A stretch of DNA of 46,894 nucleotides from Calditrichota bacterium (GTDB lineage Bacteria > Electryoneota > AABM5-125-24 > Hatepunaeales > Hatepunaeaceae): positions 1 to 46,894 of the forward strand of contig JABGPL010000026.1 of the NCBI GenBank assembly GCA_018644935.1, read 5' to 3'. How positions within the stretch are numbered: the stretch's first letter is position 1; each line of letters opens with the position of its first letter. The notes beneath the pieces were generated by a model. The model saw only the letters and a program-made list of their open reading frames with translations. It was not told where the DNA came from and made no database searches. Shown piece by piece: positions 1 through 7,274 of this stretch. Made by a program: the position numbers and the translations under genes.

Positions 1-991
1 CGACAATTTTATCGATACTGTCTGCCCCGAAACAGGCGACATATACCTCTCCATCAGATCCAGCCACTACCCTTGAAGCACCATTTCCAACCTCAATCGG
101 ATTGTCTGAATTGTTCAGTACTGCACCTGATATAGCGTTATATCGGAAGACGAGACCGGGATTCTCCTCACCCCAAATACCGAAAGCAGCTAGATATGCA
201 TCATCATCTGAGGTGATTACAAGTTCCGCCGGTTTTCCACCGATGTCAACTGTGTTAACGACAGTATTCGTCTGAGTATCAATAATGCTGATCTCACCCA
301 TCACATCAGAGTAATTTCCAGTACATACAACATGCAGTCTGCCCTGAGAATCCACGTCGAGATATTGAGGATTGATACCGACATCAATTAGATCGACTAC
401 TGTTTTAGTCTCAATATCAATTACAGAAATTGTTCCAGACTCATATCCGAAAGTTGAGAGGTTGAAGCCGCTGTTACATACATATGCCCTGTCACCGATT
501 ACCTTGATATCCGAAGGTGATAAGCCGACTTTAACAAATTCATGAATTTCTGGAGTGTTCGGATTGAGAATAGTCACTGTCGAGTCGTTAAAGTTGGAGA
601 TTATCAGTTTTCCATCCGACGAAAAATCGCCGAACATCGGGCTCTTGTTCGGTCCCGATCCGATGTCCACCGTCTCGATTGGCATCAAATTATGGTCTTC
701 ATTGAAGCCGAGAATGTCCAGACTGTTCGATGCGGAGTTAATAACATACAGCTTGTCATTCCTGTATAAAATATCATTAGGAGTATCACCTAACCCGGCA
801 ATACCAACCGTAACCTCACCGGACTCGGTATTCAGCATTGAGAGGTTACCAGCATGATCAGAGAAGTTAGCGACAAACAAGGCTCCCTCTGGGGCTAAGG
901 TCGGACTTGAGGGACTGACTGATTCGCAACTCGTCAATGTTATTGTTAACATAATTAAGGCGAAAATAAAGGTTAAAAAGGTCTTTCTCAT
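1..991 (-). CDS. btuG: BtuG-like cobalamin-binding surface lipoprotein, beta-propeller (3' end outside window)
   Basis: The reading frame starts at an ATG at 991 and stays open to the window edge (330 codons seen). The N-terminus is a lipoprotein signal: MRKTFLTF, a hydrophobic stretch, then LTSC with the lipid-modified Cys at residue 22. The rest is a run of YVTN/YncE-type propeller blades, for example GTISVIDIETKTVVD and GEISIIDTQTNTVVN, with repeated LYVINS/AYVCNS/LHVVCT strands. In Bacteroidota, BtuG is a surface lipoprotein propeller that binds cobalamin tightly and sits on BtuB. Here the gene follows a BtuB-like receptor on the same strand, 176 bases downstream, behind a cobalamin riboswitch. 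The propeller fold and lipobox are seen; the cobalamin role is inferred from context. Alternative: another YncE-type lipoprotein. Confidence 0.75.
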   Translation of the reverse strand, partial: MRKTFLTFIFALIMLTITLTSCESVSPSSPTLAPEGALFVANFSDHAGNLSMLNTESGEVTVGIAGLGDTPNDILYRNDKLYVINSASNSLDILGFNEDHNLMPIETVDIGSGPNKSPMFGDFSSDGKLIISNFNDSTVTILNPNTPEIHEFVKVGLSPSDIKVIGDRAYVCNSGFNLSTFGYESGTISVIDIETKTVVDLIDVGINPQYLDVDSQGRLHVVCTGNYSDVMGEISIIDTQTNTVVNTVDIGGKPAELVITSDDDAYLAAFGIWGEENPGLVFRYNAISGAVLNNSDNPIEVGNGASRVVAGSDGEVYVACFGADSIDKIV

Positions 992-1045
992 TTCTAATTA
1001 TCCATGTTGTAAAAAAATGTTGTTCTCTTTCAGTACTCCGTGTGC

Positions 1046-1067
1046 CCCGGGCTATTTATTGCCCGGG
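1046..1067. repeat. Strong hairpin between btuB and btuG
   Basis: CCCGGGC at 1046-1052 pairs perfectly with GCCCGGG at 1061-1067 across an 8-base AT-rich loop, followed on the + strand by TTT. It lies 55 bases upstream of the btuG start. It could weaken read-through, stabilise the upstream btuB message, or be a dispersed palindromic repeat. Confidence 0.55.
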
Positions 1068-1130
1068 TTTCCCAACTTGACGCTTGCTTTCCAATCATAA
1101 ACCCGATCAAAACAAATAAGTGTTTGTAAA

Positions 1131-1162
1131 GAAACTTGGGCAACGAGTAGCCCAAGCCACAC
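1131..1162. repeat. 32-bp dispersed repeat, copy 1
   Basis: This stretch matches 23544-23575 at 28 of 32 positions. The shared core reads GGGCAAC, one variable base, AGT, one variable base, GCCCAAGCCACAC, and contains a GGGC/GCCC hairpin. It lies just downstream of the btuB stop codon. It is probably a fragment or member of a dispersed intergenic element. Confidence 0.6.
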
Positions 1163-1167
1163 ATCTA

Positions 1168-3489
1168 TTATACTTTGGGTTTTTCCAACCCGAGTTTGAT
1201 CTGAACCCTGTATGCCCTTCCGGGCATCGGACTGCGCTCAATTACCCGGTAGGACTTATCAAATATGTTATCAATTCCGAATTCAACTGTTGTCCTCACT
1301 GAATGAAACCTAAACCCACGTGAGCAGAAAAAATCGTAGATACTGTAAGCTGGCAATCCCATTCCCGCAGTTGATATCGGGTCTTGATTCGAGGCGGTTG
1401 AATATCTTCGTCCAACCCAACGGTTCTTCATATTAAAAACTACTCCTGATACCCTTACTGCAATTTCACTGGCACCGCTATGACGGGCAATCAATGGTGG
1501 TAAATTGCCTCGATTAAAATCCCCCTCTGTATCAATGGACGCATCATTGAGAATGTAGCTGGCAGAGAGCTTTACAAGTCCTCTCAGGAGGGATACTCCC
1601 CCACTACTCTCAAGTCCTCTTGCCTTTATCCGGCTGACGTTTTCGGGATAGTACTTGCCGAATGAAGTTCTTTTCCATACTATCATGTCTTCGGTAAAGC
1701 GATAGAATCCGTTTACATTCAATGTCCAGGAGAGTGGAAATGTCGCAAGACTGCTCATATTGACATTCAGGTGAGTGCCCTGCCCTTTTTCAGGTCGGAG
1801 TTCTTTATTGCCAACAGCGTACACACTTTCAACGAGAAACAGAGCATTAAACGGCGGTGACAGAATGCTTTGCCCCCAACCGGTGTTGATGTTCAGGTGG
1901 AATGTGGGTAAGTTTTTTTGCATCCGAAACGACAGATTAGGCTCAAAATATGAATTGTCGCTGATGCCAGAGTTTCGAGTCCACCTGTAGGACAGGTTCG
2001 GGGTTATTCCAAAATTGATATCGGATAAGGACAGGCGATACTCACCACCAACTTTGAGATTGTGAACGGAACGAATCGCTTTTCCAAAGCCAATACCCCC
2101 AACGGTGTTACTCCCGCGCAGCAAATCTTTCCCAAGGTATTCGTCCCTGTTATATCCATAACTTGCGACTAACTTTCCGAACGAAAAATCGGAGAAAAGG
2201 ACAGATTCTGCACCATATTTAAGCCCATTTTGACGGTTTTCTTCAGCAAGGTGGTGGATAATCTCCCCAGTATCCGGGTTGAGTTGTTCGGCAGGGGATT
2301 GAAATTGACCGGTATAATCAGATAAATAGAGTTTGGAATCAATATTAAACCACTCCAACTCGAAATTGCCCTTTACAATACCCGCTTTACGCTCATGGTT
2401 GAGCAAAGCTTCAGGGGTAGGGGATAGATATATTAATCCTGGAACTCCATGTCGGTTGCCCTCGTAGTAAAACCCTCCTTCCAATGAGTTCTTTCTCCCT
2501 ACTCGCCCAAATCTCAAACTGCCAGATGAAACATCTGTCGAATTATTGAACCTCTTGTGTTCCGCCTGTTCATCACCACCCATCAGTGTATATGGAAAAT
2601 CACCCTTCTCATAAAGTCGTTTAAAATGAGCCATCCCGAAATACTCGTGCCCTGAGACTGCCAATTTAAGTTTCCCACTGTAATGACCATAGCTCGCTCG
2701 TTCAGTGGCAACCTCAGCCCAGTTTTCAGAGGAATTCGATATATCCGTTTGTATCGTGAGAAGACGTATCTCGCCACCATATCCCGAAAAGTCAACTTCA
2801 ATTGCAGCGAGATTATCGAGGTCAATTTGGTTGACCAGAGCTTCACCCGATCCTGCATCATTGAGTGGAATACCGTCAAGTGAAATTTTCACAGCTCGGC
2901 TGGGACATCCGCGCAGGGAAATTCGCTGATTGCCATCTCCCTCAAGGAGCGTTACGCCTGGAATATTGGACAAAGCCTCGCCGACGTTCTTCGCTCCCCT
3001 TTCAGCCCAGACGAACTTACGGAGCGAAATGGATTCACCCTGTACGAAATTATGGCTTCGGCTTCGTTTTCTGATCTCGACACCGGGCAACTCTATGGAT
3101 CTGCTTTTCAGAGCAAAATTGATGTTCCCAACGGAACCAGTTTTAATTTCAACGTTGTGGCTTTTGACTGGATAATAACCGAGATGTGTAACATTCAGTG
3201 AATAGTGACCGGCTTGAAGGTTTGTCAGGCTGTATTGACCAGCCCAATCCGTAGTTGTTCCTGTGGGTTGACCAATTAATTCAACATGTGCTCCGGGGAT
3301 TGCCACCCCAGTTGTGTCAGTTACAGTTCCGGTAATCGCAACACCGATTTCAGCGTATAGTTGGGAAGAAAAGAGTATGGCAATGATGGCTGCGAAAAGA
3401 ACCCTGTTTCGCAATCCAAGAGGAGTGATAAGTCTGTAAAACAAAAAACCCGCGTCTCTACGACAAACGGGCAAAAACAGTGCGCTCAT
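1168..3489 (-). CDS. btuB: BtuB-like TonB-dependent cobalamin receptor
   Basis: This 773-residue outer-membrane receptor should import corrinoids with TonB energy. Order: long n-region, signal peptide ending near SSQLYAE (about residue 47), carboxypeptidase-regulatory-like domain (about 50-125, with GTVTDTTGVAIPGAHVEL), plug domain (about 150-245, with SNIPGVTLLEG and LRGCPSRAVKISLDG), then a beta-barrel. The tail ends in the usual receptor pattern (FGIDNIFDKSYRV near the C-terminus). The cobalamin assignment rests on the riboswitch directly upstream and the BtuG-like gene downstream. Start choice: the ATG at 3489 has AAGGA seven bases upstream, and that site can be hidden by a riboswitch hairpin. 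An intrinsic-terminator-like hairpin falls inside the first codons, so a later TTG start (GGA TTG CGA, near 3408) with a normal-length signal peptide is also possible. Confidence 0.85.
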   Translation of the reverse strand: MSALFLPVCRRDAGFLFYRLITPLGLRNRVLFAAIIAILFSSQLYAEIGVAITGTVTDTTGVAIPGAHVELIGQPTGTTTDWAGQYSLTNLQAGHYSLNVTHLGYYPVKSHNVEIKTGSVGNINFALKSRSIELPGVEIRKRSRSHNFVQGESISLRKFVWAERGAKNVGEALSNIPGVTLLEGDGNQRISLRGCPSRAVKISLDGIPLNDAGSGEALVNQIDLDNLAAIEVDFSGYGGEIRLLTIQTDISNSSENWAEVATERASYGHYSGKLKLAVSGHEYFGMAHFKRLYEKGDFPYTLMGGDEQAEHKRFNNSTDVSSGSLRFGRVGRKNSLEGGFYYEGNRHGVPGLIYLSPTPEALLNHERKAGIVKGNFELEWFNIDSKLYLSDYTGQFQSPAEQLNPDTGEIIHHLAEENRQNGLKYGAESVLFSDFSFGKLVASYGYNRDEYLGKDLLRGSNTVGGIGFGKAIRSVHNLKVGGEYRLSLSDINFGITPNLSYRWTRNSGISDNSYFEPNLSFRMQKNLPTFHLNINTGWGQSILSPPFNALFLVESVYAVGNKELRPEKGQGTHLNVNMSSLATFPLSWTLNVNGFYRFTEDMIVWKRTSFGKYYPENVSRIKARGLESSGGVSLLRGLVKLSASYILNDASIDTEGDFNRGNLPPLIARHSGASEIAVRVSGVVFNMKNRWVGRRYSTASNQDPISTAGMGLPAYSIYDFFCSRGFRFHSVRTTVEFGIDNIFDKSYRVIERSPMPGRAYRVQIKLGLEKPKV
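3443..3471 (-). terminator. Terminator-like hairpin inside the first btuB codons
   Basis: On the minus strand CCCG (3471-3468) pairs with CGGG (3452-3449), with an inner GTC/GAC stem, and is followed by six T and then further T. It has the shape of a short intrinsic terminator downstream of the cobalamin aptamer, yet it lies within codons 7-16 of the btuB frame. It may be a second layer of riboswitch control or a chance structure. Confidence 0.45.
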
Positions 3490-3680
3490 GGCGTGTTCCT
3501 TGCCCCGAAGGATTATCTCCTGGTTATTGATGGGTCTTCTGACTTGCGCTTCATCCTCGAGCGACGCCTTCCCAAACTTAATCAGTGGCTTAATTGTCGC
3601 CCTCGTCTGCGCTTACAGCGGCGAGGTACCGTTCTCGATTTTCACGAGATTCCTACTCCGGACGTTTTCCGGAGCCATCA
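3490..3680 (-). promoter_or_regulatory. Cobalamin riboswitch with SD-sequestering expression platform
   Basis: The aptamer spans about 3680-3528 on the minus strand. The closing stem P1 is TGATGG (3680-3675) with CCATCA (3533-3528). Conserved blocks appear in the expected order: TAGGAATC, GTGAAAATC, GCCGCTGTAA, the B12 box GCCACTG (3589-3583), GGGAAGG, GATGAAGCGCAAGTCAGAAG. The platform 3527-3490 can form two exclusive hairpins: AGGA (3521-3518) with TCCT (3512-3509), or TCCTT (3512-3508) with AAGGA (3501-3497). The second hides the AAGGA site that serves the ATG at 3489. Cobalamin binding would therefore be expected to lower btuB translation. The promoter probably overlaps the end of the DNA methyltransferase gene. 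Confidence 0.93.
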
Positions 3681-3704
3681 TTAACCTTCTTTCACACGAA
3701 TCCT

Positions 3705-4487
3705 TTATTGTGATTCGCGTTCTAATTTCTCTTTCAACATAGTAACTTTATTTAGTCTTTCCAAACCTGAGTTGTAAAAATCACCATCAATCTCAACTAA
3801 GAGATATTTTCTGTCATTCAGTATACATGCTTCACCGGTAGACATCGAACCTGCGTATGGATCAAAAACAATTTCACCAGGATCTGTTGAGGATAATATG
3901 AACTGTTCAAGGATTTCAACGGGTTTGGATGTTCCGTGCTGATATTTGTAGTTACTGACTCTTTTAAAAAACTCAATCCCAGAATCGGTGCGTTTGAACA
4001 GTACATTTGATGGGCGTTTGCCATTTAATGGGCGTCCTTTTGGACCTTTACAGGCGAAGATGACAAGTTCATGCTGAGGAGCGTAGTTACCACGTAAATC
4101 TCCTGATCCATGATTATTTTTGATCCAAATCAAGCAGTTTTTGTAATGCAGGAAAACCCGCGATTTAACTCGAGAATCCGTCGATGTGGTTACCTTGGCA
4201 ATTTCACGCAAATTTAAAATTTCATTGTAAATTTCAGGAAAGGTATAATGATCGCACCAGCAATAAAAATGCCCGCCTGGTTTCAACACTCTGGCTGATT
4301 GGGCAATAAAAAAAGGTAGATCGAAATCACTTTCGTGTATCTTTTTAACCTTCGAATGTAACACTGGACGATTCGATTGATAATCCTTATAAGGGGGATC
4401 TGTAAGAATCATATCAATAGAATTGTCACGGAGCTTCAAAAAAACTTCGCGATTATCACAATTATATATTTTGTTATCTAACTTCAT
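3705..4487 (-). CDS. Orphan site-specific DNA methyltransferase (N6-adenine or N4-cytosine, beta-class order)
   Basis: This 260-residue enzyme should transfer methyl from S-adenosylmethionine to an exocyclic amino group in DNA. The catalytic motif IV is DPPY at residues 30-33 (in ILTDPPYKDY). The SAM-binding motif I, FDPYAGSMSTG, is near residue 208, a variant of LDPFAGSGTTG. Catalytic motif first and SAM motif last is the beta-class order of the N6_N4_Mtase family. The middle (KGPKGRPLNGKRPSNVLFKR) should contribute to target recognition, but I cannot predict the sequence. No restriction endonuclease or specificity subunit lies nearby, so it is an orphan. The start ATG has no clear SD site. 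Confidence 0.85.
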   Translation of the reverse strand: MKLDNKIYNCDNREVFLKLRDNSIDMILTDPPYKDYQSNRPVLHSKVKKIHESDFDLPFFIAQSARVLKPGGHFYCWCDHYTFPEIYNEILNLREIAKVTTSTDSRVKSRVFLHYKNCLIWIKNNHGSGDLRGNYAPQHELVIFACKGPKGRPLNGKRPSNVLFKRTDSGIEFFKRVSNYKYQHGTSKPVEILEQFILSSTDPGEIVFDPYAGSMSTGEACILNDRKYLLVEIDGDFYNSGLERLNKVTMLKEKLERESQ

Positions 4488-4583
4488 GGGGCTTGACTTG
4501 ACCGGTGACTTTGTTTGATGATGTATTAAGTTTATTATCTCAAGCGATAATAAGCAAGAATCGCGTCTCTTAAGAAGCAGACA

Positions 4584-5609
4584 TCATTTAATTCTCCCCC
4601 ACTCTTCAAGAACTGCCACCGCCATTTCAGGTTTCATTCCGAGTCCAAACTCGAATTGTGCGATTACACCACCACTCGGATCGTAAAGATGGGATGCCAC
4701 TTTCTGAACAGCGTCTCTCCCTTTCTGCACATCGGCACTCGGCAAAATATGCTGGCGATCAATCTCCCCCCAGAACGTAATTTTACCTTTACCGATCTTT
4801 GCCAGTTCTGAAATATCCATGCAGAATAGCTGGGAGTTGATAGCATCCAGACCAACTTCGATCAGGTCTGCAAATATCTCTGTTACATGTCCGTCAGTGT
4901 GCATCATGATGAACTTGTCATTAGCAGCTGCCAGATCACAATAGTCCTTGTACAGAGGTTTAAAGAGCTCCCGCCATATCTCAGGATTAATGAGCAACTG
5001 GTTCTGAGCCCCCCAGTCGTCCATAAACCATATTGCATCAACATCGGTTTTTACCCAAAACTCAAATTCCTTCAGGTAAAAATCATGAATAGCTTTTATC
5101 AGATCTCGTGCACCATAATCCGGCATCATCATGTCAATTAGCGCATTTTCTGATCCACGCAAAAACTGATACCTCTCCCAGGGTCTTGGGCAGCAATTGG
5201 CTATTACGAATTTGTCGGTGTTTGCGCAGAATCGGTTTATATTTTCATATGGTCCCGCTGTGTTATCCGGTATCTGCTCATATGGTGGTCTGACCGATTT
5301 CCAATCGCTGATATCCCTTATGATCGGTGTTTCAACTTCACCAATTATCCCCGCTTGGATATTTTTGAACTCACAGCCCCAGGCATCGGTGCAGTATCCC
5401 ACAGCATATCGTTCACCCCTCACAATCGGGGAAGCCGGATATTCGTAATCCGGCTTGATTATGTCGTTAGGAAAATCCCGCTCAATATTCCCAACATCTT
5501 CCGGAAAATGTGTCTGAGCATATGGGAGCACCCACAGGTCACGGGGTACTCGTTCGGGTTTTTTAAATGAGAGGCATCTGGTTACTATCTCACGCGGAGT
5601 TTGAGGCAT
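4584..5609 (-). CDS. URO-D-family corrinoid methyltransferase-like protein
   Basis: The 341-residue protein belongs to the uroporphyrinogen decarboxylase superfamily and is full length. Features: N-terminal TPREIVTRCLSFKKPERVPRD, central FWVKTDVDAIWFMDDWGAQ, the loop MMHTDGHV at 236-242, and FWGEIDRQHILP near 280-290. Some family members (MtaA, MtbA, CmuA) move methyl groups between corrinoid proteins and thiols rather than decarboxylating uroporphyrinogen. Its neighbours are a corrinoid protein and a homocysteine methyltransferase on the same strand, which favours methyl transfer. MtaA/MtbA carry a zinc-binding HxCG; here it reads HTDG, so the thiol-activating Cys is absent. It may therefore be the enzyme that demethylates an unknown donor. 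The start lacks an SD site and follows an A-rich leader. Confidence 0.75.
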   Translation of the reverse strand: MPQTPREIVTRCLSFKKPERVPRDLWVLPYAQTHFPEDVGNIERDFPNDIIKPDYEYPASPIVRGERYAVGYCTDAWGCEFKNIQAGIIGEVETPIIRDISDWKSVRPPYEQIPDNTAGPYENINRFCANTDKFVIANCCPRPWERYQFLRGSENALIDMMMPDYGARDLIKAIHDFYLKEFEFWVKTDVDAIWFMDDWGAQNQLLINPEIWRELFKPLYKDYCDLAAANDKFIMMHTDGHVTEIFADLIEVGLDAINSQLFCMDISELAKIGKGKITFWGEIDRQHILPSADVQKGRDAVQKVASHLYDPSGGVIAQFEFGLGMKPEMAVAVLEEWGRIK

Positions 5610-5618
5610 TATATGTAT

Positions 5619-5657
5619 CGTTTTTTTTCGTTTTTTTTCGTTTTTTTGTTTTTTTTT
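5619..5657. repeat. Homopolymer tandem repeat, CG plus eight T
   Basis: The unit CGTTTTTTTT occurs twice, then CG, seven T, G and nine T. It fills most of the 61-base gap between the homocysteine methyltransferase stop and the URO-D methyltransferase start. On the coding strand it is an A-tract leader ending about 9 bases before the ATG. Such tracts slip easily, so spacing could vary between strains. Confidence 0.8.
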
Positions 5658-5670
5658 AGCTTTCTATTGC

Positions 5671-6561
5671 TTAATGTTGATGTTCGTCGATAACACTTTT
5701 GGCTTTCCTGATATGCTCAGGAGTCGTCCCGCAACAGCCACCTATTATCTTTATCCCTACGTCGAGAAGTTCCTTGACTCCACCTGCGAATTCACCTGGA
5801 GCTTCGTTCCAGACCGTAATTCTATTATCAACCTCTGGCAATCCCGCATTCGGTCTGATAATCAGCGGTAATGTACAAATGCTACGCAATTCTCTGGCAA
5901 TATCTATCATCCCCGTCATACCTTCCCCGCAATTTGCGCCCACCACCTCAGCACCCTCATCGTAAAAACGCTGCACGGTTTCACGCAGAGAATTACCGAA
6001 GGAGGTGAAGAAACCGTTCGGGTTTTTGAGAAATGCTGCGGAGACAATTCGCACAACATGAGGAGCTGCTTCTCGAGCTACCTGTAATGCCAGAACCGCC
6101 TCTTCGACATCCATAACGGTTTCGATACTGAAAGCATCTACCCCACCCTCAACGAGGGCACTCATCTGAAGTCTGCAGCTTTCCTTAAACGATTCAGGAT
6201 CGAGATCTCCGAATGGGAGCAAATGCTGTCCACATGGACCAATTGATCCTGTTATATAAGCACTTGTTCCAACAATGTTTCTGACAGATTCAACTGCAAC
6301 TCGGTTGATCTCCTTCGTCTTTGAATCGAGATCATACTCTCTCAACCTGATGGGGGAGCCACCAAAAGTGTTTGTTTGAAGGATTTCCGCTCCTGCGGAA
6401 TGGTAGGCTTTTGCTACTTCATGCAGGGCTCTGGGGTTTGAAAGGTTAAGGTTTTCCGGACAAATGGAGATGTCATTTCCAAGCTGACTCAAAAATGTCC
6501 CCATTGCACCGTCAGCCAGAATCGGACGGCTATCTTCCAACCTTTTCCTCAGTTCAACCAA
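5671..6561 (-). CDS. Homocysteine S-methyltransferase domain protein
   Basis: This 296-residue protein is a single homocysteine S-methyltransferase domain, like the N-terminal module of cobalamin-dependent methionine synthase. It begins with ILADGAMGTFLSQLG and has AEILQTNTFGGSP at 58-70 and VGANCGEG at 207-214. The second cysteine pair is GGCCGTTPEH at 274-283. C211, C276 and C277 are the three expected zinc ligands that activate the homocysteine thiol. It lacks the folate, cobalamin and reactivation domains of MetH; the cobalamin part is supplied by the gene ending 8 bases upstream. It should make methionine from homocysteine using methyl-corrinoid. The TTG start has AGAGG five bases upstream, overlapping the previous stop codon, so the two genes are probably translationally coupled. 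Confidence 0.88.
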   Translation of the reverse strand: MVELRKRLEDSRPILADGAMGTFLSQLGNDISICPENLNLSNPRALHEVAKAYHSAGAEILQTNTFGGSPIRLREYDLDSKTKEINRVAVESVRNIVGTSAYITGSIGPCGQHLLPFGDLDPESFKESCRLQMSALVEGGVDAFSIETVMDVEEAVLALQVAREAAPHVVRIVSAAFLKNPNGFFTSFGNSLRETVQRFYDEGAEVVGANCGEGMTGMIDIARELRSICTLPLIIRPNAGLPEVDNRITVWNEAPGEFAGGVKELLDVGIKIIGGCCGTTPEHIRKAKSVIDEHQH

Positions 6562-6569
6562 TTGAACCT

Positions 6570-7262
6570 CTAAGTATTTAAAGTTGAAAGATACTTCGAA
6601 AAGGTGTGGGGGTCTGGGAAATATCCATCCGCATCAATTTTATCACTGAACTCATTTGAGAGTGGAGCTCCACCGATAAACACCATCGAGCCGGTTATTG
6701 CGCCCTTAATTTCTCCGACAACGGATTCCATATTTAACATTGTCGTCGTCAAAAGAGCACTCAATGCCGCTAACTTACAATTATTATCCCTTAATGCAGT
6801 GATGAATTTATCAGCTGAAACATTTGAACCAAGATCAATAACATTCCAACCAGCCCCTTTGAGAACCATACCGACTATGTTCTTGCCTATATCATGAAGA
6901 TCGCCCTGAATGGTTCCAATTACTATGCTTCCCCGGTGTTTGGCTTCTCCACTTTCAAAATATGGCTTTAGGTGAACCATCGCCGCGTTCATCGCCTTTG
7001 CTGCAACAAGTAATTCCGGTATAAAAGCCTGACCGTTGGCAAATTTTGCACCTACGGTGTCCATCCCAACCATCAGCCCTCTTTTTAAAATGGAGTTGGC
7101 TGATTCTCCCGTTTCCAATAATAAAGTTGTAAGCTCAGATGCGCCATCAGAATCCTTCATGTCGGGAGGATACGGGAAGTTTCTGTCGACCTTCCCCCGC
7201 TCGACGCACAGTGCAAGCCGTTGTATTAAGTCCAAAAGAATTAGATCCCAGGTTAAAATCAA
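6570..7262 (-). CDS. Methyltransferase corrinoid-binding protein (MtbC/MetH-cobalamin-domain type)
   Basis: The protein carries the corrinoid that shuttles methyl groups. The helical cap domain (about 10-105) contains GLMVGMDTVGAKFANGQAF and IPELLVAAKAMNAAM. The Rossmann-like B12 domain follows, with the signature GDLHDIGKNI at 120-129; H123 is the predicted lower ligand of cobalt. DLGSNVSADKF and FIGGAPLSNEF complete the fold. At about 230 residues it matches stand-alone corrinoid proteins, apart from a short insertion (about 24-40) in the cap. It lies between a secreted protein gene (12-base gap) and the homocysteine methyltransferase (8-base gap). Start is uncertain: TTG at 7262, or TTG at 7235, which would give the typical beginning MDLIQRLALCVERG. 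Confidence 0.9.
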   Translation of the reverse strand: MILTWDLILLDLIQRLALCVERGKVDRNFPYPPDMKDSDGASELTTLLLETGESANSILKRGLMVGMDTVGAKFANGQAFIPELLVAAKAMNAAMVHLKPYFESGEAKHRGSIVIGTIQGDLHDIGKNIVGMVLKGAGWNVIDLGSNVSADKFITALRDNNCKLAALSALLTTTMLNMESVVGEIKGAITGSMVFIGGAPLSNEFSDKIDADGYFPDPHTFSKYLSTLNT

Positions 7263-7274
7263 AGTAAGCTAAAA

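Noticed and set aside
1120..1302. Short + strand frame over the btuB 3' end
   Set aside because: It is antisense to a well-supported receptor gene and has no start signal.
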